From assembly GCA_003818495.1 (NCBI GenBank), contig RPRK01000009.1, positions 1-58,411 on the forward strand: a stretch of 58,411 nt of DNA. Reading direction: 5' to 3'. The notes under the pieces were generated by a model. The model saw only the letters and a program-made list of their open reading frames with translations. It had not been told where the DNA came from and ran no database searches. Shown in pieces: positions 13,884 to 22,140 of this stretch; positions within the stretch are counted from its first letter, which is position 1; every line of letters starts with the position of its first letter. The position numbers and the translations under genes were made by a program. The stretch comes from Burkholderiales bacterium (GTDB lineage Bacteria > Pseudomonadota > Gammaproteobacteria > Burkholderiales > Burkholderiaceae_E).

Positions 13884-15082
13884 GCCCGGGCTCCGCGCTG
13901 GAAGACGCGCTTGCCGATGGCCGCGCGGTGCACCTCGGAGGCGCCGTCGTAGATGCGGAACGGTCGCAGCCGTTGCGCGATCATCGCCAGCGGCTCGTCG
14001 GTGCACATGCCGAACGCGCCGGTCATCTGGCAGGCCCGGTCGGCCACCCGGTTCAGGGCCTCCGAGACGAACACCTTCGCCATCGACGAGTGATGGCGGA
14101 TCGACTCGCCCTCGTCGAGGCGCCGCGCGACGTCGGCGGTCATCAGGCGGCACGCGTACAGGTCGATGTGGGCGTCTGCGACCATCGCCTGGATCTGCTG
14201 GTGCTCGGAGAGCTTCGCGCCGAACGAGTCGCGCCGCGCCGCGTAGCCCTGGGCGATCTCGATCGCCCGCGAGGCCAGTCCGATGCCGCGCATGCAGTGG
14301 AAGAGCCGGGCGCCCTCCAGGCGCATCTGCGCGTAGTCGAAGCCGCGGCCGGCCTCGCCGATCAGGGCGTCGGCGCCGACGCGGCAGTCGCGCAGCAGCA
14401 CCTCGCCGTGTCCGCCGGGCGCGAAGCTGTCGATCGAGGGGATGTCGCGCACCAGTGTCCAGCCCGGGTTGGCGGTGTCGACGATGAACCAGCTCGCACC
14501 CTCGTCGCTGCGCGCGACGACGATCGCGAACGCCGCGCCGACCGCGCCGGAGGCGAACCACTTGTGGCCGTCGAGCACCCAGCCGTCGCCGTCGCGGCGG
14601 GCGCGGGTGGCGAGCATCCTCGGATCGGAGCCGACGCCCGGCGCGGGCTCGGTCATCGCGAATGCCGAGCGGATCTCGCCCCGCATCAGCGGCTCGAGCC
14701 AGCGCTCGCGCTGCGACGGCGCCGCCAGGTGCATCAGCGTGTCGATGTTCGGCTGGTCGGGCGCCTGGCAGCCGAGCGCGCCGGCGCCCAGCACGCTGCG
14801 TCCGCATTCCTCGAACACGCGCGCGCAGTCCTGCCAGCACAGCCCGAGACCGCCGGCCTCGACGGGCAGCTGCGGGGCGACGAGGCCGCGGGCGGCGGCC
14901 TCGGCCCGCAGCCCGCGCGTGACGGTGTCGAGCCAGGCGACGTCGTGGCCGCGCGCGAGGTCCTCGCGCGGGATCACGACCTCGTCGACGAAGGTCCGCA
15001 CGCGGGCGCAGAGCGCGTCGAGTTCGGCGGCGGGCAGACGCGGGCGCGGCGCGGTCGTGGAGGCGGGCAGGGGTGTGGCCAT
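13880..15082 (-). CDS. Acyl-CoA dehydrogenase family protein (first paralogue, ACAD10/11-like end)
   Basis: A 400-residue ACAD. Recognisable blocks are FAMTEPAPGVGSDPRMLATR, LDGHKWFASGAVGAAFAIVV, RRDSFGAKLSEHQQIQAMVA and the C-terminal RIYDGASEVHRAAIGKRVF. The usual Tyr-Glu-Gly-Thr of the catalytic loop is Tyr-Asp-Gly-Ala here, a D-for-E change known in the ACAD10/11 group, which acts on branched or hydroxylated acyl-CoAs. The first ~16 residues are low complexity. It follows the enoyl-CoA hydratase gene by 13 nt and is coupled to the next ACAD. Confidence 0.92.
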   Translation of the reverse strand: MATPLPASTTAPRPRLPAAELDALCARVRTFVDEVVIPREDLARGHDVAWLDTVTRGLRAEAAARGLVAPQLPVEAGGLGLCWQDCARVFEECGRSVLGAGALGCQAPDQPNIDTLMHLAAPSQRERWLEPLMRGEIRSAFAMTEPAPGVGSDPRMLATRARRDGDGWVLDGHKWFASGAVGAAFAIVVARSDEGASWFIVDTANPGWTLVRDIPSIDSFAPGGHGEVLLRDCRVGADALIGEAGRGFDYAQMRLEGARLFHCMRGIGLASRAIEIAQGYAARRDSFGAKLSEHQQIQAMVADAHIDLYACRLMTADVARRLDEGESIRHHSSMAKVFVSEALNRVADRACQMTGAFGMCTDEPLAMIAQRLRPFRIYDGASEVHRAAIGKRVFQRGARA

Positions 15083-15095
15083 CGATGGGTCCGGT

Positions 15096-15827
15096 TCAGG
15101 TGCGCAGCGGCGCGAGCGTCGCCGCCGGGGTCGCGAACGATGCGAACCAGGCCTCGGGCGTCGTGCCCATCCAGGCCGCGCGCAGCGCCGGCTTGATCGC
15201 GGCGACACCGGCGGCGGGAAAGGCGGCGATCTCCGCGGCGCGCTCCCGACAGCGGGCGAGCACCGCGTCGTCGGCGACCACCTCGCTCACCACCCCCAGC
15301 CTCAGCAGCTCGGCGGCGCCGACGCGATCGCCGGTGAGCGCCAGCCGCGCGGCCACCGATTCCGGATGCCGCAACCGCAGCCAGGCGAGGTTGTTCGGCG
15401 CGGCCATGCCGAGCCGGATCTCGGCGATCTGCAGGAACGCACCCTCGCCGCAGACCGCGAGGTCGCCGGCCAGCACGAGCGCGGCGCCGCCGTTGATCGC
15501 GAAGCGCTCGAGCGCCACCAGCAGCACCGGGCGCAGCGAGGCGAGCGCCACGTGCACCGAGCGCCAGTGCGTCCCGAACCCGGGCACCCAGGCCGGCACG
15601 GGTGTCGCGCCGAACGCCTTGAGGTCGAGCCCCGAACAGAACGCGCCGCCCGCGCCGCGCAGCACGACCGCGCGCAGCGTCGCGTCGGCCTGCACGGCGG
15701 CGAGCGCATCGAGCAGCCCGTCGGCGAGCGCGCCGTCGATCGCGTTGCGCCGATCGGGCCGGTTCAGCACGATCTCCGCCCATCCTTCGTGGCGCTCGAG
15801 CAGCACCGCGGCATCGGTTCCCGTCAT
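15096..15827 (-). CDS. Enoyl-CoA hydratase/isomerase (crotonase) family protein
   Basis: A 243-residue crotonase. The first oxyanion segment is FCSGLDLKAFG near residue 63; the second is ERFAINGGAALVLAGDLAVC around residue 108. Family members hydrate or isomerise enoyl-CoA, or cleave C-C bonds. At the usual Glu/Asp positions I see LQIAEIRLGMAAPNN, so one glutamate is retained. The length is slightly short for the family (~255-260). It is the first enzyme gene of the gntR-led operon, 38 nt after gntR, and fits the step after acyl-CoA dehydrogenation. Confidence 0.9.
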   Translation of the reverse strand: MTGTDAAVLLERHEGWAEIVLNRPDRRNAIDGALADGLLDALAAVQADATLRAVVLRGAGGAFCSGLDLKAFGATPVPAWVPGFGTHWRSVHVALASLRPVLLVALERFAINGGAALVLAGDLAVCGEGAFLQIAEIRLGMAAPNNLAWLRLRHPESVAARLALTGDRVGAAELLRLGVVSEVVADDAVLARCRERAAEIAAFPAAGVAAIKPALRAAWMGTTPEAWFASFATPAATLAPLRT

Positions 15828-15865
15828 GTCTCCGTCCTCATGTCCCCGTCCTGCTGTCCGCCGCG

Positions 15866-16627
15866 TCAGCTGCGCAGCGTGACCCTGTAGTCCATCATGT
15901 CCGCGCGACAGTCCGTCTCGCTGTGGGCGATCGGCCGCTGGTCCCAGCCGATCGTGGTGGTGAGCACGCGCAGCACCGGGGCACCGGGGGTGTAGTCGAG
16001 GCGCCGGGCGAGCCTGGCGTCGGCCAGCGTCGCGAGCACCCGCACCCGGGTCGAGGCGCTGCGCAGCCCCAGCCCGGCCTCGATCGCGGTCGCCACGTCG
16101 AGGTCGGTCAGATCGTGCGCGGCCAGCCGCTCGGCGACCTCCGGCGCGCACCAGGTCGTGCCGACGACGAAGGGCACGTCGTCGCGGTAGCGCAGCACGG
16201 TCACCGCGCCGAGCGGCGCGCCGACCGCCACGTCCAGCTCGCGCGCGAGCGCGCGGTCCGCCTTCACCGTGCGGTGCGACAGCAGGCGACCGCGCGCGCG
16301 GTGGCCGCGCTTTCGCATCGCCTCGAGCACGCCGACCAGCGGGCCCTGGGCCTCGCCGCGGCCGGGCCGCGTCACGAACGAGCCCTTGCCGTTGACGGTC
16401 TGAACGAGTCCGCTCGACTGCAGCTCGGCGAGCGCCTGGCGCACGGTGATGCGGCTGACGTGGAAGCGCTCGATCAGCGCCGACTCGGAAGGCAGCCGGT
16501 CGCCGGGACCGAGCGCGCCCCCGAGGATGTCGGCGCGCAGCGCGTCGCGGACCTGCACGAAGAGCGGTGCCGGAACGGCGGCCTGGGTGGCCGCGGAACG
16601 GGGGCTTGCGTCGGCCATCTGAGCCAC
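15866..16627 (-). CDS. GntR-family (HutC/UTRA subfamily) transcriptional regulator
   Basis: A 253-residue regulator. The N-terminal winged helix has RLPSESALIERFHVSRITVR followed by QALAELQSSGLV and the wing GKGSFV. The C-terminal UTRA domain is a chorismate-lyase-like sensor pocket (GVLEAMRKRGHRARGRLLSH onward). HutC-type proteins are repressors released by a pathway metabolite. The chosen start is a GTG; an internal ATG three codons on is equally possible and neither has a clear Shine-Dalgarno. It heads the minus-strand acyl-CoA operon and is divergent from the nitronate monooxygenase operon, with a palindromic operator in the 56-base gap, so it likely controls both. Confidence 0.9.
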   Translation of the reverse strand: MAQMADASPRSAATQAAVPAPLFVQVRDALRADILGGALGPGDRLPSESALIERFHVSRITVRQALAELQSSGLVQTVNGKGSFVTRPGRGEAQGPLVGVLEAMRKRGHRARGRLLSHRTVKADRALARELDVAVGAPLGAVTVLRYRDDVPFVVGTTWCAPEVAERLAAHDLTDLDVATAIEAGLGLRSASTRVRVLATLADARLARRLDYTPGAPVLRVLTTTIGWDQRPIAHSETDCRADMMDYRVTLRS

Positions 16628-16647
16628 TATGCTTGCGTCTGCATCCG

Positions 16648-16665
16648 GACCTATTATGATAGGTC
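16648..16665. promoter_or_regulatory. GntR operator candidate in the divergent promoter region
   Basis: GACCTAT-TATG-ATAGGTC is a perfect 7+7 inverted repeat with a 4-base spacer, AT-rich against its surroundings. Its centre includes a TATTAT/TATGAT element that could be the -10 box of either gene. It lies about 18 bases before the rightward GTG start region and about 20 before the leftward start, so a bound dimer would block both. The GntR identity of the binder is inferred from position and symmetry. Confidence 0.65.
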
Positions 16666-16683
16666 AGGACAGGAGGAGGTCAA

Positions 16684-17877
16684 GTGGAGACAATTCGTTC
16701 CGCCGCGAAGGCGGCGACCGGGGGCGGCACGTCCGCCCCGACCGGACCGCGGGACGGCCCGCCCGACACGCCGCGGGGCGGCCCCCTCGCCACCCCGGTC
16801 TGCGCGCTGTTCGGCCTGCGGCAGCCGATCTTCGCGTTCTCGCACTCGATCCCGGTCGCGGCCGCGGTGTCGCGCTGCGGCGGGCTCGGCACCTACGGCG
16901 CGACGCGCCGCACGCCCCAGGAGATCCGCGACGAGCTCGCGCTGCTGCGTCGGCTGGCCGGCGACGCGCCGATCGGCGTGAACCTCGTGCTGCCCCCCGG
17001 CATGCCGGAGGACGACGATCCCGATGCGATCGAGCGCGAACTGCCCGAGCGTCACAAGGCCTTCGTGCGGGGTCTCTACGACAAGTATTCGGTGCCGCCT
17101 CCCAAGCGACGCGGCATGCGCACGCGCTTCCTGCGCTCCAACGAGATCGCGCGCGGCCAGATGGAGGCCGTGCTCGAGTCCGACGTCGAGCTGGTCGCCT
17201 GCGGCATCGGCATGCCGGCCGACTTCGTCGAACGCTGCAAGCGCAGCGGCAAGCGGATCCTCGCGTTGTGCGGCTCGCCCAAGCACGCGCGTCGCGCGAT
17301 CGACTCGGGCGCCGACCTGCTGGTCGCGCAGGGGCACGATTCGGCCGCGCACACCGGCCCGATCGGCACCTTCTCGCTGGTGCCGCAAGTGGTCGAGGCG
17401 GCCGGCGACGTGCCGGTGCTGGCCGCCGGCGGGGTGATGACCGGTCGCCACGTCGCCGCCGGGCTGGCGCTCGGCGCGCAGGGCGCCTGGACGGGCAGCC
17501 TGTGGCTGGCCACCGACGAGTATGCGATCCACCCGCTGCTGCTGAAGAAGCTGATCGCCGCCGGCAGCGACGACACGGTGGTCACCCGCTCCGAGAGCGG
17601 CAAGACCTTTCGCCAGTTGCGCTCGGCATGGAGCGACGAGTGGTCCGCGCCGGACGCGCCCCGTCCGCTCGCGATGCCCTACCAGGACGTCCTGGTCGGT
17701 GACCTGCTCGGTGCGATCGACGACCACGAGATCGAGCCGCTGATGCACTACGCGGTGGGGCAGGGCGTCGCCTGGATCCGTGATCGACGACCGGTCGCCG
17801 AGGTCTACGCACGGCTGGTGGAGGAGACGCTCGCCGCGCTCGGTGCGGTGGCCGCGCTGGCAGGGGGTGCGCGATGA
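16684..17877 (+). CDS. Nitronate monooxygenase-family flavoprotein (NMO/2-nitropropane dioxygenase)
   Basis: A 397-residue TIM-barrel FMN protein. Key blocks are GGLGTYGATRRTPQEIRDEL near residue 75, DLLVAQGHDSAAHTGPIGTF near 214 and the phosphate-binding VLAAGGVMTGRHVAAGLALG (~residue 245), then GAWTGSLWLAT. NMOs oxidise nitronates; many NMO-like genes in catabolic clusters instead act as enoyl-reductase-like flavoenzymes. The GTG start is set by the AGGAGGAGG Shine-Dalgarno 4-5 nt upstream. The first ~33 residues are low-complexity Gly/Pro/Thr. It is the first gene of the plus-strand operon facing gntR. Confidence 0.88.
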   Translation: METIRSAAKAATGGGTSAPTGPRDGPPDTPRGGPLATPVCALFGLRQPIFAFSHSIPVAAAVSRCGGLGTYGATRRTPQEIRDELALLRRLAGDAPIGVNLVLPPGMPEDDDPDAIERELPERHKAFVRGLYDKYSVPPPKRRGMRTRFLRSNEIARGQMEAVLESDVELVACGIGMPADFVERCKRSGKRILALCGSPKHARRAIDSGADLLVAQGHDSAAHTGPIGTFSLVPQVVEAAGDVPVLAAGGVMTGRHVAAGLALGAQGAWTGSLWLATDEYAIHPLLLKKLIAAGSDDTVVTRSESGKTFRQLRSAWSDEWSAPDAPRPLAMPYQDVLVGDLLGAIDDHEIEPLMHYAVGQGVAWIRDRRPVAEVYARLVEETLAALGAVAALAGGAR

Positions 17878-18893
17878 GCCCCGCCGCGCCGCGCCGCGCA
17901 TGGCTTCGATCGGGGGCGGCGCTGGGTGCCGCGTGGGCGGGGGCCGCGGTCGGCGGCGCGTGGCCGGTGGCCGCGCGCGCACAGGCTGCCGTGCCCTGGC
18001 CCTCGAAGCCGGTGAAGATCGTCTCGCCGTATCCCGCCGGCGGCTCCAACGACGCGGTCGCCCGCGTGCTCGCCGCACGGCTCTCGGACATGTGGAGCCA
18101 GCGCGTCTACGTCGAGAACAAGCCCGGCGCGAACAACCGCATCGCGACGCAGGAACTCGCCCGTGCCGCGCCCGACGGCCATCACCTGATGCTGGCCGCC
18201 GCGCCGCACGGCGCGAACCCGGGCCTCTACGACGGCAAGCTGCCCTACGACACGCTGCGCGACTTCACGCCGATCATGCGGGCGACGGTCTCGCCGGTCG
18301 GCTTCTGGGTGCCGGCCGCGTCGCCGTTCCGGACGCTGCGGGACCTCGCGGAGGCGGCGCGCGCGCAGCCGGGCAAGCTCTTCGCGGGCTCGCCCGGCAA
18401 CGGCAGCGGACCGCACATGGTCGTCGAGCTGTGGAACTGGAAGACCGGCGCCAAGCTCGAGCACCTGCCGATGAAGGGCGATGCGCCGCTCGCCGTCGAG
18501 ACGGTGGCCGGGCGTGTCGATGTCGGCGTCACCGGCCTGACGGTGATGAAGCCGCACTTCGAGTCGGGCCGGCTGCGGCTGCTCGCGGTCTCGTCGGATC
18601 GGCGCTTCCCCGCCGTCCCCGACGCGCCGACGCTGGCCGAGGCGGGGTTCCCGGCGGTCGACGGCTATGCCTGGTTCGGACTGGTGGGGCCCGCGGGTCT
18701 GCCCGCCGAGGTGGTGGCGAAGGTCAATCGCGACGCGAACGCGGTGCTCGCCCTTCCCGAGGTGCGCGCCCCGCTCGAGGCGGGCGGCACCTTCGTGTCC
18801 GGCGGCACCGCGGAGCAGTTCGGCGCGTTCATCGCCGCCGAGGTCGAGAAGTGGTCCCAGGTCGCGCGTGCGACCGGCATGCGGCCCGACTGA
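17874..18893 (+). CDS. Bug/TTT-family periplasmic substrate-binding protein (first)
   Basis: A 339-residue Bug protein with a twin-arginine-like signal (PRRAWLRSGAALG … AARAQA, cleavage near residue 37). The mature start WPSKPVKIVSPYPAGGSNDA carries the family's P-x-G-G-x-D loop that binds carboxylates, and VENKPGANNRIA follows. The ATG overlaps the NMO stop as ATGA. Bug proteins capture organic acids for tripartite tricarboxylate transporters or act as sensors. No TctA or TctB membrane subunit is in this window. Confidence 0.92.
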   Translation: MSPAAPRRAWLRSGAALGAAWAGAAVGGAWPVAARAQAAVPWPSKPVKIVSPYPAGGSNDAVARVLAARLSDMWSQRVYVENKPGANNRIATQELARAAPDGHHLMLAAAPHGANPGLYDGKLPYDTLRDFTPIMRATVSPVGFWVPAASPFRTLRDLAEAARAQPGKLFAGSPGNGSGPHMVVELWNWKTGAKLEHLPMKGDAPLAVETVAGRVDVGVTGLTVMKPHFESGRLRLLAVSSDRRFPAVPDAPTLAEAGFPAVDGYAWFGLVGPAGLPAEVVAKVNRDANAVLALPEVRAPLEAGGTFVSGGTAEQFGAFIAAEVEKWSQVARATGMRPD

Positions 18894-18918
18894 GCGTCGG
18901 GTGCGAGGAGAGTCGTCC

Positions 18919-19911
18919 ATGATGTCCCCCACTCGCGCGGTCCGCCGCGCCGTCCTCGCGACGCTGGCGGCCGGGGCGCTGGCGCCCGCCGCCGCGTTCG
19001 CGCAGCAGGCCCCGTGGCCTTCGAAGCCGATCCGCGTGATCGTCCCGTATGCCGCCGGCGGCGTCGTCGACGTGATGACCCGGGCGGTCACCGCGCGGAT
19101 GTCGGTCGACCTCGGACAGCCGATCGTGGTCGAGGCCAAGCCGGGCGCCAATGCGAACATCGGCGCGGACACGGTCGCCGGCGCGCCCGCCGACGGCTAC
19201 ACGCTGCTCGTGAGCGCGCCCTTCCTGGTCGCCAACCCGATGCTCGAGACCGGGCTGCGGTGGAAGCCCGCGGACTTCGTGCCGGTGGCGCGCTTCGCGC
19301 TGTCGCCGAGCTACTTCGTCGTGCCCGCCGACTCCCAGGCGCGCAGCGTGCGCGACTACGTCGAGCTGGCGCGCCGCTCGCCCGGGCTGCAGTACGGCGA
19401 CGGCGGCACCGGTTCGACGCAGTCGATGGCGATCGAGATGTTCAAGTCGATCGCCGGCATCCGGCTCGAGCCGGTGATGTACAAGGGCGCGCCGCCGATC
19501 GTGCCCGACCTGGTGACCGGCACGCTGACGATGTCGGTGCTGCCCTCCACCGTCGCCATCCCGCACCTGCGGTCCGGCAAGCTGCGCGCGCTCGCCAACA
19601 CGAGCGACAAGCGCTCGCCCGGCTTTCCCGACATCCCGACGATCGCCGAGGCAGGCTTCCCCGACGTGACCGTGATGTCCTGGTACGGCTTCCACGTGCC
19701 CGCGGGCACGCCGCCCGAGATCGTGCGTCGCCTCGCGGAGGCGACCGGCGCGGCCGCCGCGCAGCCCGAAGTCCGCGAGCGGCTGGCTTCGGCCGGCGGC
19801 GAGGCGGGCTTCCTCGGTGGCGCCGATCTGGCGGCCTTCCTGCGGGAGGAGCAGGCCCGCTGGCCCCGCTTCGTCGAGGCCGCGAAGAAGAACGCGCAGC
19901 ACGCGCGCTGA
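18919..19911 (+). CDS. Bug/TTT-family periplasmic substrate-binding protein (second)
   Basis: A 330-residue paralogue of the preceding gene, 25 nt downstream. It has a Sec-type signal (VRRAVLATLAAGALAPAAAF, cleaved after FAQQA) and the mature motif WPSKPIRVIVPYAAGGVVDV, followed by EAKPGANANIGAD. Conserved C-terminal blocks include FPDIPTIAEAGFPDVTVMSW. Two tandem ATGs exist; AGGAG lies 8 nt before the first. Bug1 and Bug2 differ in the ligand loop (AGGSND versus AGGVVD), so they probably bind different carboxylates of the same route. Confidence 0.93.
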   Translation: MMSPTRAVRRAVLATLAAGALAPAAAFAQQAPWPSKPIRVIVPYAAGGVVDVMTRAVTARMSVDLGQPIVVEAKPGANANIGADTVAGAPADGYTLLVSAPFLVANPMLETGLRWKPADFVPVARFALSPSYFVVPADSQARSVRDYVELARRSPGLQYGDGGTGSTQSMAIEMFKSIAGIRLEPVMYKGAPPIVPDLVTGTLTMSVLPSTVAIPHLRSGKLRALANTSDKRSPGFPDIPTIAEAGFPDVTVMSWYGFHVPAGTPPEIVRRLAEATGAAAAQPEVRERLASAGGEAGFLGGADLAAFLREEQARWPRFVEAAKKNAQHAR

Positions 19912-19963
19912 GCGCCCCGCGCATCCCGATGCTTCGACCCCCGCATCCGCCCACGAGCCCCGC

Positions 19964-22087
19964 ATGACCGATCCGACCCTCGACGCCCTGTTCTCGCCCC
20001 GTTCGATCGCCGTCGTCGGCGCCTCGGCCACCCCCACCAAGATCGGCGGGGTGCCGATCGACCTGCTGCTGCGCTGCGGCTACACCGGCCGCATCGTGCC
20101 GATCAACCCGAAGGCCGACGAGATCCAGGGCCTGCCCGCGTTCCCGAGCCTGCGTGCCGTCGGGCAGCCGGTGGACCTGGCGGTGTTCGCGATCCCGGAG
20201 TCGGCGGTATCGGCCGCGATCGACGACGCGATCACCGCGGGCACTCGGGCGGTGGTGCTGTTCTCCGCGGGGTATGCGGAAGTCGGCCCCGAGGGCGAGG
20301 CCGCGCAGGTCCGGCTGGCCGCGCAGGCGCGCGCCGGCGGGCTGCGGCTGATCGGCCCCAACTGCCTCGGCGTGATGAACGTGCGCGAGCACGTCTACGC
20401 GACCTTCAGCCCGGCGCCCGGCATCGGGCTGGCGCGCCCCGGCTCGATCGGTCTGGTCAGCCAGAGCGGCGCGTTCGGCGCCTATGCGTACTCGCTCGCC
20501 CGCGAGCGCGGCATCGGGCTGTCGGTGTGGGCGTCGACGGGCAACGAGGTCGACGTGCAGGTCGCGGACGTGATCGAGTGGATGGCACACGATCCGCACA
20601 CGCAGGTCATCATGGCCTACATCGAGGGCTGCCGCGACGGCGACCGGCTGCGCCGCGCGCTCGCCGCGGCGCACGCCGCCCGCAAGCCGGTGGTCGTGGT
20701 CAAGGTCGGCCGCACCGCGCTCGGCGCCCAGGCCGCGCGCTCGCACACCGCCTCGCTCGCGGGCGACGACGCGGTCTACGACGCGATGTTCCGTCAGTAC
20801 GGTGTCTACCGTGCGCGCGACATCCAGGAGTTCTTCGACGTCGCGCACGGCGCGGCGGTCGCGGGCCTGCCCCGCAACGACCGGATCGCGCTGTTCACGC
20901 TGTCGGGCGGTGTCGGCGCCTTCATGGCCGACGAGGCGGCCGGCGTCGGTCTCGACGTCGCCGAGACCTCGGCCGCCGCGCAGCGGCAGATCCTCGAGTG
21001 GGTGCCGTTCGCGGCGCCGCGCAATCCGATCGACATCACCGGCCAGGTGAGCAACGACCGGTCGCTGATCGATCGGGCGACGCGCGTCGTGCTCGAGGGC
21101 GGCGACTACGGCGCATGGCTCGGCTTCATGGCGGCGGCGGGGGCGGGGGACGGCTTCTGGCCGGTGCTCGAGGACCTCGCGATCGGGCTGCGCCGCGACC
21201 ACCCCGACACCTTCCTCGCGGTCAGCACGCTGCTCGGCGACGCGCGGCGCGACCGTCTCGCCGAGCTCGGCGTGCTGACCTTCGCCGAGCCCTCGGCCGG
21301 CGTGCGCACGATCGGCGCGCTCGCGCGGATCGGCGCGGGCTTCGAGCGCCCGGTGCCGCCCGCCGCCGGCGACGCGCCGGCGCCGAGCGTGCGGCTCGCT
21401 GCGGGCGCGCTGGACGAGCCGGCCTCGCTCGCGCTGCTCGCCGCACACGGCGTGCCCGCGGTCGATGCGCGCGTGGCGCATGACGCGGCCTCGGCCGCGG
21501 CGATCGCGGCCGCCGCGCCGGCCGGATCGCGGTTCGCGGTCAAGGTGGTGTCGCCGGACATCCTGCACAAGACCGACGTCGGAGGCGTGCGTCTTGGCGT
21601 GTCGGCCGAGGACGCGGCGGCGGCCTACGAGGCCGTCACCGGCGCCGCGCGGCGCGCGCTCCCCTCGGCGCGCATCGACGGCGCGCTGCTGGCGCCGATG
21701 GTCGCCGGCGGCGTGGAATGCATCCTCGGGGCGCGCGACGATCCGGTCTTCGGTCCGGTGGTGATGTTCGGGCTGGGGGGCGCCTTCGTCGAGGTGCTGC
21801 ACGACGTGTCGATCCGGGTCGCGCCGCTGACCCGCGACGACGCGATGGCGATGATCCGAGAGGTCAGGGCGTTCCCGCTGCTCGACGGCGCACGCGGTCG
21901 CGCCCGGTGCGACCTCGATGCCCTGGCCGACGCGCTGCTCGCGCTGTCGCGCCTCGCGATGGCCGCCCGCGGCACGCTCGACAGCATCGACGTGAACCCG
22001 TTCGTGGCGTTCGCGCCGGGTGCGGGGCCGGGCGGCGCGTCGGCGCTGGCGCTGGATGCGGTCGTCATCGGCCGGGACGCCGGCTGA
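19964..22087 (+). CDS. ADP-forming acyl-CoA synthetase (acetate-CoA ligase family)
   Basis: A 707-residue single-chain NDP-forming CoA ligase. Domain order is CoA-binding Rossmann (residues ~5-125, FSPRSIAVVGASATPTKIGG), succinyl-CoA-ligase-like domain (GLVSQSGAFGAYAY near 165, catalytic His in RSHTASLAGDD near 261), a second flavodoxin-like domain, and a C-terminal ATP-grasp (FAVKVVSPDILHKTDVGGVR near 525). It activates a carboxylic acid to its CoA ester, or runs in reverse. In this operon it is the best candidate for feeding the imported acid to the acyl-CoA dehydrogenases encoded on the other strand. No Shine-Dalgarno is obvious. Confidence 0.92.
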   Translation: MTDPTLDALFSPRSIAVVGASATPTKIGGVPIDLLLRCGYTGRIVPINPKADEIQGLPAFPSLRAVGQPVDLAVFAIPESAVSAAIDDAITAGTRAVVLFSAGYAEVGPEGEAAQVRLAAQARAGGLRLIGPNCLGVMNVREHVYATFSPAPGIGLARPGSIGLVSQSGAFGAYAYSLARERGIGLSVWASTGNEVDVQVADVIEWMAHDPHTQVIMAYIEGCRDGDRLRRALAAAHAARKPVVVVKVGRTALGAQAARSHTASLAGDDAVYDAMFRQYGVYRARDIQEFFDVAHGAAVAGLPRNDRIALFTLSGGVGAFMADEAAGVGLDVAETSAAAQRQILEWVPFAAPRNPIDITGQVSNDRSLIDRATRVVLEGGDYGAWLGFMAAAGAGDGFWPVLEDLAIGLRRDHPDTFLAVSTLLGDARRDRLAELGVLTFAEPSAGVRTIGALARIGAGFERPVPPAAGDAPAPSVRLAAGALDEPASLALLAAHGVPAVDARVAHDAASAAAIAAAAPAGSRFAVKVVSPDILHKTDVGGVRLGVSAEDAAAAYEAVTGAARRALPSARIDGALLAPMVAGGVECILGARDDPVFGPVVMFGLGGAFVEVLHDVSIRVAPLTRDDAMAMIREVRAFPLLDGARGRARCDLDALADALLALSRLAMAARGTLDSIDVNPFVAFAPGAGPGGASALALDAVVIGRDAG

Positions 22088-22092
22088 CGAGG

Positions 22093-22140
22093 GAACGGAC
22101 CGCTCGGTCCGATGACGCGAACGGACCCGACGGTCCGATG
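22093..22140. promoter_or_regulatory. Two tandem palindromic sites before the DUF1254 gene
   Basis: A 22-base unit GAACGGACC-4-5 bases-GGTCCGATG occurs twice, at 22093-22114 and 22119-22140. Each holds the palindrome CGGACC-N4-GGTCCG (22096-22111 and 22122-22137), with different spacers (GCTC and CGAC). Centre-to-centre distance is 26 bases. The second copy abuts the likely start codon. This may be a double operator, or a pair of RNA hairpins that occludes the start. Confidence 0.55.
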
